A program made the position numbers and the translations under genes. The notes under the pieces were generated by a model. It made no database searches. It was not told the DNA's origin and was given only the letters and a program-made list of their open reading frames with translations. From assembly GCA_013076295.1 (NCBI GenBank), contig RQOL01000718.1, forward strand, positions 186,001-250,000: a DNA stretch of 64,000 nt, read 5' to 3'. This DNA is from Sanderia malayensis. Lineage: Eukaryota; Cnidaria; Scyphozoa; Semaeostomeae; Pelagiidae. Shown here piece by piece: positions 30,801 through 42,800 of this stretch (positions are counted from its first letter, which is position 1; the number at the start of each line of letters is the position of its first letter).

Positions 30801-33800
30801 GCCTTGTCTTTACTGGTTCGAATCCACGCATGGTCGAAACAACAAACTACAGACGTTAGTCAACCCAGCTGTGCATGCTTAAGACGTCGATAGATGAGTA
30901 CCCAGAATTTCTGGGGGTAAGGATTTAAACAACTGGATCCACATTGATAATAGCTATCATAGCTGAAGTGGCTATCTAGTATAAATATTTGTACTTAGAC
31001 TTCATACAAGTCATTCACGGTAGCCAACTTAGAAGGCAACGGCGTACACTTTACAGGCGTCATACAAGGTGACTGACAAGAAGGCATGGAAAGGAAAGTA
31101 ACTTGAAGGCATAAAAGATGGCAGGGGTATAAGCAAAACAAAAAGTGTGGGTGGTAGCTATATAGAAAGCACACAGGGTGAAAAGATAAAACGAAGTTGG
31201 CTTGCATGAAAAAAAAGCGCCGTAATATTACGAGTTCTTATGTCAAAACACAAGCACACACCGGACTCGACTCCATAGTTGTAGTATTTAATATTTCAAA
31301 CAAAAAAGACATTATGCAAAATTAACCAACCTCCTCCGCATGTTTTTGTGCATGGTCTGTAAAGTGTAGCCCAAGCAGGACAAGCAACGTCACCATTGCA
31401 TTCTTCCACAGAGGCGGGTTTAATGAGATTGTAGCAATCGAGTTCTTTTACAGATGTTACGGTTCCATCGGCCATTGTTCTCTTGCACGTTGCAGTTCTT
31501 GTCTTGGTTCCAGGGCCACACGTTGAACTACACTAAAAGACAAAACAAGCAATATTTAAAAATAAGTATAGCAGCGGGATTTTTGGAAACGAGTTTCTAT
31601 GTTTAGGAATACTACGTGCATACCCCACAATCAATGCATTTGTATTTTGTTTCAATTGTGCACGTTGTACATAGATTCATCTTGTTTTCAAACAGACAAG
31701 AACAGCCCATTACAGCTTCAATGTGAAAAAAACTCGTGAAAAACAAATCATATTTGTCAATTGTCATAGAGATATTTTGTCCGGGACGGGGCGGGGGAAG
31801 AAACTATAAATTGCTCACTGCGCAAGCTCCGCCTCGTTTGAGATGACAAATATAGCATGTTAATTGCTTTATAATTTATGCATTGAGTTCGGCACATGAA
31901 AAGTTCGACGTTTAACTCCACGTCGCTCCAGGGTCGCATAATTGCATTTGGAGCTACTGGACGTGTCGCTCCAAATGCAATCTGCCGCTCCAAATCAAAT
32001 CTGCTGTACTTAATCAAGTTATACGTCGCTCTTGTCGTGCACTTTATTCACCTAGTTGATTCGCCGCATGAGAAGAGCGACGTTTAACTTAGGCCTTAGT
32101 CTTTGCAAAGACTGAAAATATATAAAGCTTGAACTAGACAACGCAAATACAATTTGCAAATAAAATTGATTGTGAAGTGCATCTGTTTCAAAATGTAGTT
32201 CACTCATCTCAAACTAATTACTATCAGGGTCAACTAAACCTTGAAATTTCTAGATAACGACGGTTAAACATACTCCAACCCACTGTACGCTGCTTGGTGC
32301 CTGTGCCCCTTTAAGGACAGGGAGCATAACAAGCCATCTGAAAATCAATATAAAGACTGCAGGTATTAATTTTCCCAACCATTGCTAAGCACAACCTTGG
32401 ATACCATTCGTCGATTCAAACGATGAATTATACAACACGTTGATGCTGTTGATGAGTATGACAAAGACAACTTACTGCGCTCCAATTTCCAAGAACCCAT
32501 TCAGCATTGCACATAATGGTATTGCAGTTTTCGGTCAATGTTGCAGTAGGCTTTGCGGCAGTGCAAACACTTGAATCATTCACAGGGTAATATTTACCAT
32601 CGGAATGCAGCTGTGAGCAGTTCAAAGATCGTGTTCTTTGCCCAGTACCACATGATCTACTGCAAGTCGTCCAAGCATATATATGCCATCTGAAACACAA
32701 AAATTGACACAATTTAGGATAATATAATGGAGATGAATGTATTTTTCTAGTTTGAGCCATTTAAGAAACTTTCCATGAAAGACCCTCATACAGAGCAATA
32801 GGAGAGAGGAGAAACAAATAAAGACTAAATCAGAAAAGAACATGTTAAAGGAACATTATAAAAGAGAACATGGCGATTCATAGCATTTTCCAAGATTTGA
32901 GCAGGAATACTTTACCAAGCATTAAGACTTCGGCTTCAAACAAATATAATCTCAAAACACAATTAGGATACTGAAGGCAAACGCTATAAGCAATAATAAC
33001 ATATGTTTAGTAACATATGTCATATGCTGTGAAACAAATTTACGAAAAAGCAGCAAAACCATGATATAATGTAAACTTACTCAGCAGGGCATGGTTGTGT
33101 ATTGCAGGAAAAGACAGTCGTTGGATTTTGTAGTGATGAACACAAGCTCAAACTAATTCTTGTTTTGTCGTCACTTCTCCTACATATCAGACTCTTTGTC
33201 AGTGTTCCTGTGACAAAGCAAAAAAGTAACATACAAATAACCTTGATAAAATGCAATTAAATATATTGCATGCTACGTGCTAAATTTCACACCCCCAAAG
33301 CTATAAATAGGTTCCACCCTCTCAAAACCCAAATACTTGAAAACTCTTTTTGGCCCTCCCCTTGTGTTAGTTAGTTACAGTTTCTTTCATTTTAGTTACG
33401 CCCAAAAAAACCAACCCATCCTTCAGCACTCTTGACTATAAACCACTGAGTTTTTAGCAAAAATTATAGATGCAAAGGGTTATGAAACTATGCCACTTGA
33501 CATATTGACATTATGACATATATAGACATTTAGAATATCAAACCTCCAGCACATGTCTTGCTGCATGTTGATGTTGTACTGATAGCGTATTCCACAGCCG
33601 ACGTGTTCCCTTCGGCCGGCTCGTAGTATTTCCATGAAATTCCCTTCGAAGAGTCGCCGTAATAATTCACATACTGAGACAAAAATGTACAAGTTTAAAC
33701 AATCACACTGTACTAAGAGCTGCGGTACGATAGAAAAAGGCCAGATGAAAATGCTCCCTATGATTCAAAAATTTAACAAAGAGCTCCTATTTCCTTCAAA

Positions 33801-36800
33801 ATGTCCCTCCTTTACATCTGTGCCGCTACACTTTGACATGCTTACGATGTCCCTGGAAACGAAACATTAAAAAAAATCCAAATTAGAAAAGAAATCAAAT
33901 TCTTACGATTAATCTGATTTGGTCTGTCAATGGACCATCAACTTCAATCTTGTCACGGAAATGGTAGTCATTCATTGTATATTTCACCGTCGAGCCCGCG
34001 GCCGTAACTGATGTTGACCAACTCGGGATATAGTATGCCAAATAAGGGCTGGTACCAACCTTAACACCTACACAGAATACGAACAGTGATTATAATAGAT
34101 TTCAAGTATCCTGGCAGTCCACAGTTATCTAGTGAGTATGGTAATTAAGTGAAAATTGAGATTTGAAATTGAAATTTGAGACAAAATGGCGGGGATATGT
34201 GCCGTGTTTGAAAAAAAAAACAACAGGCATCGCAATTGCAAAACCGATAGAGGTCAAAGCATTAAGCCACGTTTGAAAGTACAAGGAAAAAAGTAACATA
34301 AAATTCTAAAATATATCAAAATAAACAAAAGCATATCAAATCAAATCAAACGCTTTGCTTGAGAGTAACTTAACATACCAAGGAAATCATATGTTGGCTG
34401 CATTTCTTCAACAACAATATTTCGGGAGCCTAATGGAACAATGCCGAATTCGTGGTGTCCTTAAAGAAACATAGCGATTAGTTATTGAAAATACCTGTAC
34501 GACCACTATTCTCTAAAAAGGACAAATTTTACTATAACAAAGTGCGTTGAATTACCATCAGAAGCAAACGGTTGCATATTTGTTTTTGAGACAACTTTGC
34601 AGCTAGATCCATCACCTTTACAAACACCACATCTGTCAAGAACTGCACCCGATTCCAGAATTAAGTCACAACCGACACTCTGAAATCAAATAAACTCGTT
34701 ACGGCCAGGATGAAGATAAAAAGCAATAGTAGAACAAAGTAGGATGAAGAAGAAAAACAGAAAACAAAAGCATGGAACTTGAAGGCAGATTCAAGCGGGT
34801 AAACCTATGAACAAGATGATACATAAAGACAGTAAGTGCACATAACTACGCACCCTCTTTACTCCTTGAATGCAAATATCCGGTCCAACATTATCAAAAA
34901 AAGTACCATCTGCAACATTACCATAATACCATGCATTGGAGCTGGATGTTGCACAAACCAACTTACACGGTTGATTATCTGGTGAAAAACAAATGAAATT
35001 TAACAAAATTAACCCCTTTCCCTTAATAACTGCATTATCTTTCCTATTTCCGCTTTTTCAAGCGGTGTCAGCAGAGAATTGTGCAGAACTTTCATTCTCA
35101 AGCTACAACACAGTAAACACCAAAAAGAATATTCAAGGAAATAAGTTATTGGAACACTCACGATCCATGAGGAAATATTTATCAGAGCCAAGCGCTTGAC
35201 ACTGCTCAGTTCTGAATAGTTTTGTACCCGCTGGACATGCCTATGACAAACGTAAATACAAAAAGAGATTGTGGATGTGAACAAGAATAATACAAACAGT
35301 GTATCAAGAACAAAACGAAAAAAAATACAGATGGGCAGAAAAATTCAGTTCTACAATAACCCACGATGACATCCTAATGATGAGCACAAGAAAGCTCAAG
35401 ATTAAAAAAAAAATCAAGGCCCTCAAAGCAACGGATTTAGTGGAGAAAAACAACGTAGATGAGTTTCAAAATACTTACTTGCATGTTACATGTTTTCCAA
35501 TGACCCTTGCTTGAGCCAACGCAATTCTTTCCACCGTGTTGGGGCCTAAAAAGTAAAAAAATACCTCGATGCTTAACTATGTCAGTATAAGTAACAAAAT
35601 ATAGTAACAAAAATGCAGTTTTAAATCTACTCAAGAGAGAGCCTCAAATAGACACGTCTTCTTTTCATGGGGTCATCGCAAAAATATATGGTCCTTATAA
35701 AAACCTCTCCTTTTCACATACAACCAAAAACATATCGGTTTTCGATAGAAATCAACACTGTAGCTAATGCTAATTAAAGATTTTGATTTATCTGATAACA
35801 ATCTCTCTGATAATCATGTTTCAAGTTAAAAACTGCAAACAACTATATAATGAATATATGAATGAGAAGCATAATCTGTGTTTCTCGTTATTGATCATAA
35901 CCCAATGGATTTTCAAAAATATTCTCAATTAATTAATAGACAACACGAAGAGTCGAAAGAATGCTAATACTGATGCCAAAAACATCCTACGTTGGATTGT
36001 TGCATTTCCGTTCCCTCCACTGCACACCTCCTCCACAAAGGCGGTTACACGCTGTATATTCTGCATATTCGCTCCAGCCTCCGTTGATCGCCGGTGTCGG
36101 TGTTGTGCCATCTGTCACACAGGATCCATGAATACACCACTAGGCGGAGAAATAACATTATTCTTGATAAAACTAAACTAAAACTAACCCATGGTAATAA
36201 AACAGTCGATGTGAAACTAAAATAAAATTTGCAATCCGCGGCCCAATGAATATTCTCTAGCAAAATCTCTCACCAATAATTGTTAGTTAACGGAACTAGC
36301 AAACTCGTGGTAGCCATTTGGTAGAGATAACTGGATATAAATTATCCATCCAATAAATACCATAGTAAAAATTTTGAGGACAAATATTTTAAGAGGGCCC
36401 AGCATAGCAATAATAAAAATCACACACGATGAAATAATTAAACTCCCATAGCTATTTACATGCTTGCAGTAGCTTCTACAACTGTCTAAACAGAAGAAAC
36501 AGCTCTCAAGAGATACGATCATTCATTCAATATAGCTAAATCATAAACAATACACCAGGTAAACAAAAGTTACACACCACAACAACCACCAAAGAACAAC
36601 CATAAACAACAGTATTCAATATAAATTTTTTCAGAGTTGCGTGCCACACATCTTCGAATTTTAGCGATCTGCGTGACCAAAAAATATAGAAAGTCCGAAC
36701 AAGCCTTAATATTTTAAGTTTTCTGAAAAAACTGGTTTTCTTGAAATAAAAAGTAGGGGACGGGCAAACATTTTTGACACGAGAGAAAAGAAGTATTTTT

Positions 36801-39800
36801 AGTGTTAAACAGATGGAAAACTTTCCAACTTTAAGCTTCAAACGTAGAAGATACAAGCATAAAAAGCCGTCGAAATATAACATGGCACGTATTTTATGCC
36901 AACAAGGAATCAAAACCAGTTAAAAAGAGAGAAGAATTTGCTTCATCTTCCTTATAATAAGAACAAAGCTCCAAAATGCTACTTCTTGCGACAATCAGCG
37001 TGGATCGCAGACCGAAAATTCCAAGAAAGGAAAACGAGTCACGCGCATGCTTTTCCATAGAATAATCAAGATGCCCAAATTAAGTGATTTCGAATTGATA
37101 TAAGCAACAAAAAATCATCATGCAATTTACGATGAGACCTATAAAGCATATGCGTTGGGACAATGTGACCCAGGTATATTCTTTCTGATATATACGAACA
37201 CTAATTTCGGAAATCATCGACGACGATCTTATGGTTTGCAAAATGTAAGAGCCAGGTTTTAAAATTAATAACATTAAAGCTTACCTTGTGTGCACCACAC
37301 CAAGTTCCGTGTGCGGGTGGATACAAAGAAGTATCACACAATGCGCCTCCTGGCCTTGAGCAATACAACGTGTTACACTTGCCCTGAACAAAAAAATACA
37401 TTCAATTTTGGCAGATAAATTCCATTTGGTCAAATAGTCAAAGTTGCAAAGCAACGACAACCGAACTTCAATGAGATTCGCATAATAAATCTTGGATAAA
37501 ATGTGAGAATCTCGTTAAAATCGTATTGAAAGGAGGCAATTGAAAAGAAAAATAGTACACGCTGCAACAATGCTGACATTGTGTAGTATAGTGGTGAATG
37601 GGTAACAGCGATTTGAAGAGCAGCCTAATAATACTTACTTGCGACAGAGAGCGACATGATGTGTAGTTAACATTATATAATAGTTGGCACTGTTTTGCAT
37701 CATCGTAAACTGTTCCGTAAAGTTGAAATGAGACATTCGCTGGAAATGGGTTTGTGCCCGGTTTATCATCAAAGCAATAAGAAGATCCAGACCTAAAGAC
37801 AGAATCAGTTGGATAAAAACAATTTCTGCTTAGATACAAAAGTGTGCTACACAAGATCAAATGTAAGAATGCACAAAGTTGCAATGTTATCATCAACATG
37901 TTCCGACGCAGCGAAAAAGGAGCAAGCGTAATATTGCGACTCGCGCCAAGTCTGATACGTCATTGCTCAATTACGGTATTTCCTCGATTAAGCGCGGCCC
38001 CTCGATTAAAGGCTCCCTCGAATAAGCGCCCCCTTATGCTACCAACTTTTGAAATAACCCCCCCTTCGAATAAACGCCCCTCACAACAATTTTTTTTTCA
38101 AATTGGTGTAGTATATTGTGATATGAAAAGCCAACAGAATAGCGAAATTTCCTTTGCAGTGTCTATAAAAAAATTCGAATAAAATCGAGCAAACTTTTTT
38201 GTTTTCCAATTATTTTAAAATAATGTCCATACGTTGGTCATACCAGAAGAGCATTCTGAAAATATTTCTATGGAAAGGATTTCCTGCAATCATATCTTCT
38301 CACCATATTTCCTGCAATCATATGGTGAGTCTTTACGAATAAAATTCCACGAGAGCATTTTCCAACTAAGTCCTTTAAACTTGGAGCAGCCTTGACGGGA
38401 ACAATTTTGAATGTTGTTTCTTTTCAACTAATACTGAACAATTATTATTATTTTAGTATTTTGTAATATGATGATTGCCTCGTTTAATCGAGCAAATACG
38501 GTACCTCATCACGTACAGCAACTGCATGATAAGGCAGCTGAAAACTGGTTCAGTAACGAAAAAATGCCTCTGACAAGAATACGATTTAGAAGGGGCGAGG
38601 GACTACTTTTCAAATTCTAACTCAAAATGGGTGAAAGTCTTATTAGTCAACCCACACTTTCATTAAAAGACTTTCTCTCATTTTAGTTACTTCACTACCA
38701 AAAGTATGGAAGAGTATGATAGAAGCATTCAGTAACAAGTTCGCCAATTTTTCATATGACTTGAATGAAGTAAAAAAAACGACGTCTTGCGAAGAAATTT
38801 CTGTGAATCTTTCATGTGATAAATTAGAAAAACAACAGTCTCCCAAAATGTTTTTCCGTGTGCAGATAAAATTGTAGGGCCCTCTTTCTTATTCATGATT
38901 GTATCAATCATCGAGCAAGGTGGTAACAAATAGAACTGGCAAATGCGCTTCCAGGCCTAAAGATCTTGCTCCTTTTCTTCTTAATGTTAAAGCGTATAAC
39001 AGAAACAGGAAAAGCTTCTTTGTTCGAAGATAAGATCGGTTGCACTAAGAGGCTTACAGTGGTTGATAGCAAATAACACTGCTTAAAGTTAAATTGAAAT
39101 AAACTCTGAAACTGTTTCTAGTTTGCCACAAAATCGTGTACCTGATAAACTTAGAAGCATAAAAACCAAAATTGCCCAGTCAGTTCAGAAAGTAATGTCC
39201 CGAGTGATAAAAAGACATATGATAAATCTTTTGAGGCAAGAAGTTTATTCCTATGTCTACTAACGTGCACGAAGATGAACATTCCACCATTGCATCAAAT
39301 AATATTGACTGGACTTGTTCTAAAAAGGACCATTGAAATGCGTATGGACACAATACTAGCGCCACAAACTTTTCTTTACGTAAATAATTGCACACAATGT
39401 TTTGTATATTGAAATTTTCTTTTCTTAATTAATTATTTTCTTGTTGTATCGGGCATACTCGTAACCTTCACTTTTCCTCGATAACTTCAAAAATAAAAGT
39501 AAAAATTCAAATATCTACCCAAATATATCAACACAGCTAAACGGCAAAAGACTTTCCATGCATCACTACAGAACGAGTTATTGGACGATTATCATAGGGC
39601 AATGAGAAATTTATACAAGCAATTTCTTGTGAAAATGGGTCAAAAATATATGGTTACATAGCTGCGTGAATTTTTATAACGATAGCGATTACTTCCAGTG
39701 ATATTCTTATTAGGCTATTCGTTGTAGAAAAGCCTGCCTTCAATTCAATCAGTCGTTGAGTGCCTTGGATCGAGGTGATCGGTAGATCAAGTTTCGACAA

Positions 39801-42800
39801 GTATACACGAAGCAACTGAATATCAAGGAGGAAATTCAATTGTATAGTAACTACTCACTGTAGATAAGAGGTCAAACGATCGCTGCTGCATTTGGACCAT
39901 TCACTTGCATGTCTCGGTGTGACGGATGCTCTTGCCATTATGTGAATACCATCGGCACAATCAGTGTATCCCGACGACCCATCGTGATCCAACCCAAGAC
40001 TAAAACATACAAAGCATCGATAATTTCACAGGAATTCGACAACACTTGAGTACTAAAAGCTCGTAAGGGAATAAGCAATCGACTGGAATAGCTCCACAGA
40101 GCAATGCACGTTTATAACAACACACTCCACATGTTATCATATACAACGACTGAATTCTTTCAAAGTTTGTTATACTGAGACTTGCAAGACTGAAAACCTC
40201 ACATTGTTGAAGAGTGACAGTAATGCATCTTACTTGTGAGCAATCTCATGTGCCATTGTGATGGACATCATCACGCCTCCATCTTTGATTACACTTTGGC
40301 TTGTATATCTGCCACACATTCCAACGCCACTAATACCTGAGATAGAGCAAATACTTCTTAGCTACACAAACGCAATGACTGGATACTGAAGACACAGTCA
40401 CACTGCAATACGGTTGAATGCCATTGAATAATTGCATAATTCAGAAAACCCAATAAAAATATCTTCATTGATTAAATGTCAGACCAACTACTGAACTAAA
40501 AGTCTCAACTACGGTTGCATCAACCTCAAATGTGACAAACCTCTATATTCAAAGGTTCTAGGAATACCAAAATAAACATCAGATGCCTCGAGCTGCATCA
40601 AACATAATTATTCCATAGTTTTAAACTTAAATTCCCTTCATCGTCCCTTAATCTGGAATCGCAATATGATTTGCCACGAAACAAGTTAAACACAGAAATG
40701 ATTCGAGGTAATTACACCCGTCACAATATTGCCTTTAAGGAACTTCCCTACGAGTTGATACTTCATGTTGGGTATACTTTCAAACGTATAACTTACATAA
40801 CAACATAATAGAAAAACATGTTAACACTTGCCTTTAACGAGGCACCCATCAGCACAACCGTCTCTGTGATTAAAAATAAAATGATTATTTGCATGTTATC
40901 AATAGTTTCTCAGACGATAGTTTCTCAGATTTATTCCAGTTTCAACCTTCAAAAGTGGGTAATATGATTGTGAATATGTTTGTGTTCGTCTTTACAGTGA
41001 TACTCATTATAAGTCAAACTAGAAAACACTTCTGTTCACGACATGATAAGTATTTTATAGTGGATAGCATGGCAAGGTGAAAATTGTAATATTAAGGTAA
41101 AACATATCCTTTGTGAAATGAAAAATAAGATGAGGCAAAAGTAATGAGCGTCGACCAACCCACCACTGCTGAATTGCATAGAATGGGGACGGTCATAATG
41201 GTACTTACTTTGTTACCAGCGCCATGATATCGACATGCAAAGGGTCTGAATCTTCAAATGGATTATTGCTGATTGTCCATGACTTAAACTTTTCCATAAG
41301 ACTGTAGATGTCAGTGGCATTGGCAAACTACATAACGACAAGTAAGGCAGCAATCAAATTATAAAAAACAAAGAGTAGTATAACATAGATAGAATTTAAA
41401 GCCGGCAAATAATAAGAGCAACCTCGTCAGTATCGAGCATCACCAAACGTGTTAGAACAACTGTAATCGGGTATTCCAATGTGGGGTCTTTATATATGCC
41501 TGCAACCTATATAATAGAGAAATAGAGAATGTCAAAGTGTTCTTGTAGAATTAGATACAAATAGCTTGCAGTAAGAAGCGATTGTTCAGACAAAAGTTTG
41601 GGTTGTAGGGGGCTTGATGCTTTCCACGACAATTATCCTAAAGCTCAACATAAATTTCAAAAAATATATTTTTGTTCCCATTTCCTTTTCTATTATTTAA
41701 TCCCAAACAAAAAGTAACTGCTGAAAGCATCCTACATCCTTCACCCTAAAAACGTCTGGTATGAAAGCGAGGTTTTTAACAAAACAGTAAATGATGACAT
41801 TACAAAATAGTAAAATAATAATATTTGTTCAGTATTAGTTGAAAAGAAATAACATTCAAAATTTTTCCCGTCAAGGTTGCTCCAAGTTTAAAGGACGTAG
41901 TTGGAAAATGCTCTCGCGGAATTTCATTCGTAAAGACTCACCATGTTTGCTTGGGCAAGAAGATATGATTGCAGGAAATCCTTTCCATAGAAATTCAGCA
42001 TGTTCTTATCAGCAACAATCATCAACTCCATAGTTTTCTCGGGCTTTGATGTTGACGCTCTGCGCTTTCGGCTTAGGGGTCGGAGCAGTCGCTTCGGCAT
42101 ATCTAACACATTTTTAACACATTAATACACAAATACTTGGTCCCCACTTGACAAGGAGTGTAAGTATCTCTTACTATTCAAAATAAGAATCGAATGTGAT
42201 ATAATAATTAAGCTACAAAGAGGGCATGGCAATACATTTTCCAACCAGGCTATAAAGTACCAAAAAATAAAGCGATTTACATTGCGCTTATCTCAAGAGA
42301 TACAAAGTGTCAGGGGGGTTAATCTGTATTGAAATGACTTACCCAATACACCGCAACCTAATTTATTACTTGGATGAGGCTCGGGCAATGCTGATCTCTT
42401 GAAGATGACATGAGCACCGTGTGAGGCATCAGATGTATGTCCTTTAGCATTCAACGACATTGGTGATATGATGTAAATTTCATCGTCTCTAATTATCATC
42501 CCCCTCTGAAAAAACAACAGCCCGATAGCATGCATTTATTGGCAAGTTTGAAGTTATCTACCTCTACTGTGCAAGACCTTTATAGAAAAAGATCATCCTC
42601 TACATCGCATGGGGGCCTCGGCTTTAGAAAACTTCCCGAGAAAATTAACCCGCTGTACCGATAGTAAGAAAAACCATCACATATCAAATGGCTATATCAT
42701 CCTTATGGCATAGAACAATATTATTAGCCAGTCCCTAAGTGGATCGTGATAGGTGTAACTGCAGTAAAACGCTCCGTGTGTTTATATACGCATAATGCAC

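Noticed and set aside
30752..30830. Functional tRNA gene
   Set aside because: The A- and B-box motifs are good, but no acceptor-stem pairing is visible and a long non-tRNA tail follows. Better explained as a tRNA-derived SINE.
31757..32087. Possible MITE with GCTCCAAATGCAAT repeats
   Set aside because: The repeated blocks (CATGARAAGNNCGACGTTTAAC) are direct rather than inverted, and no boundaries or target duplications could be defined.
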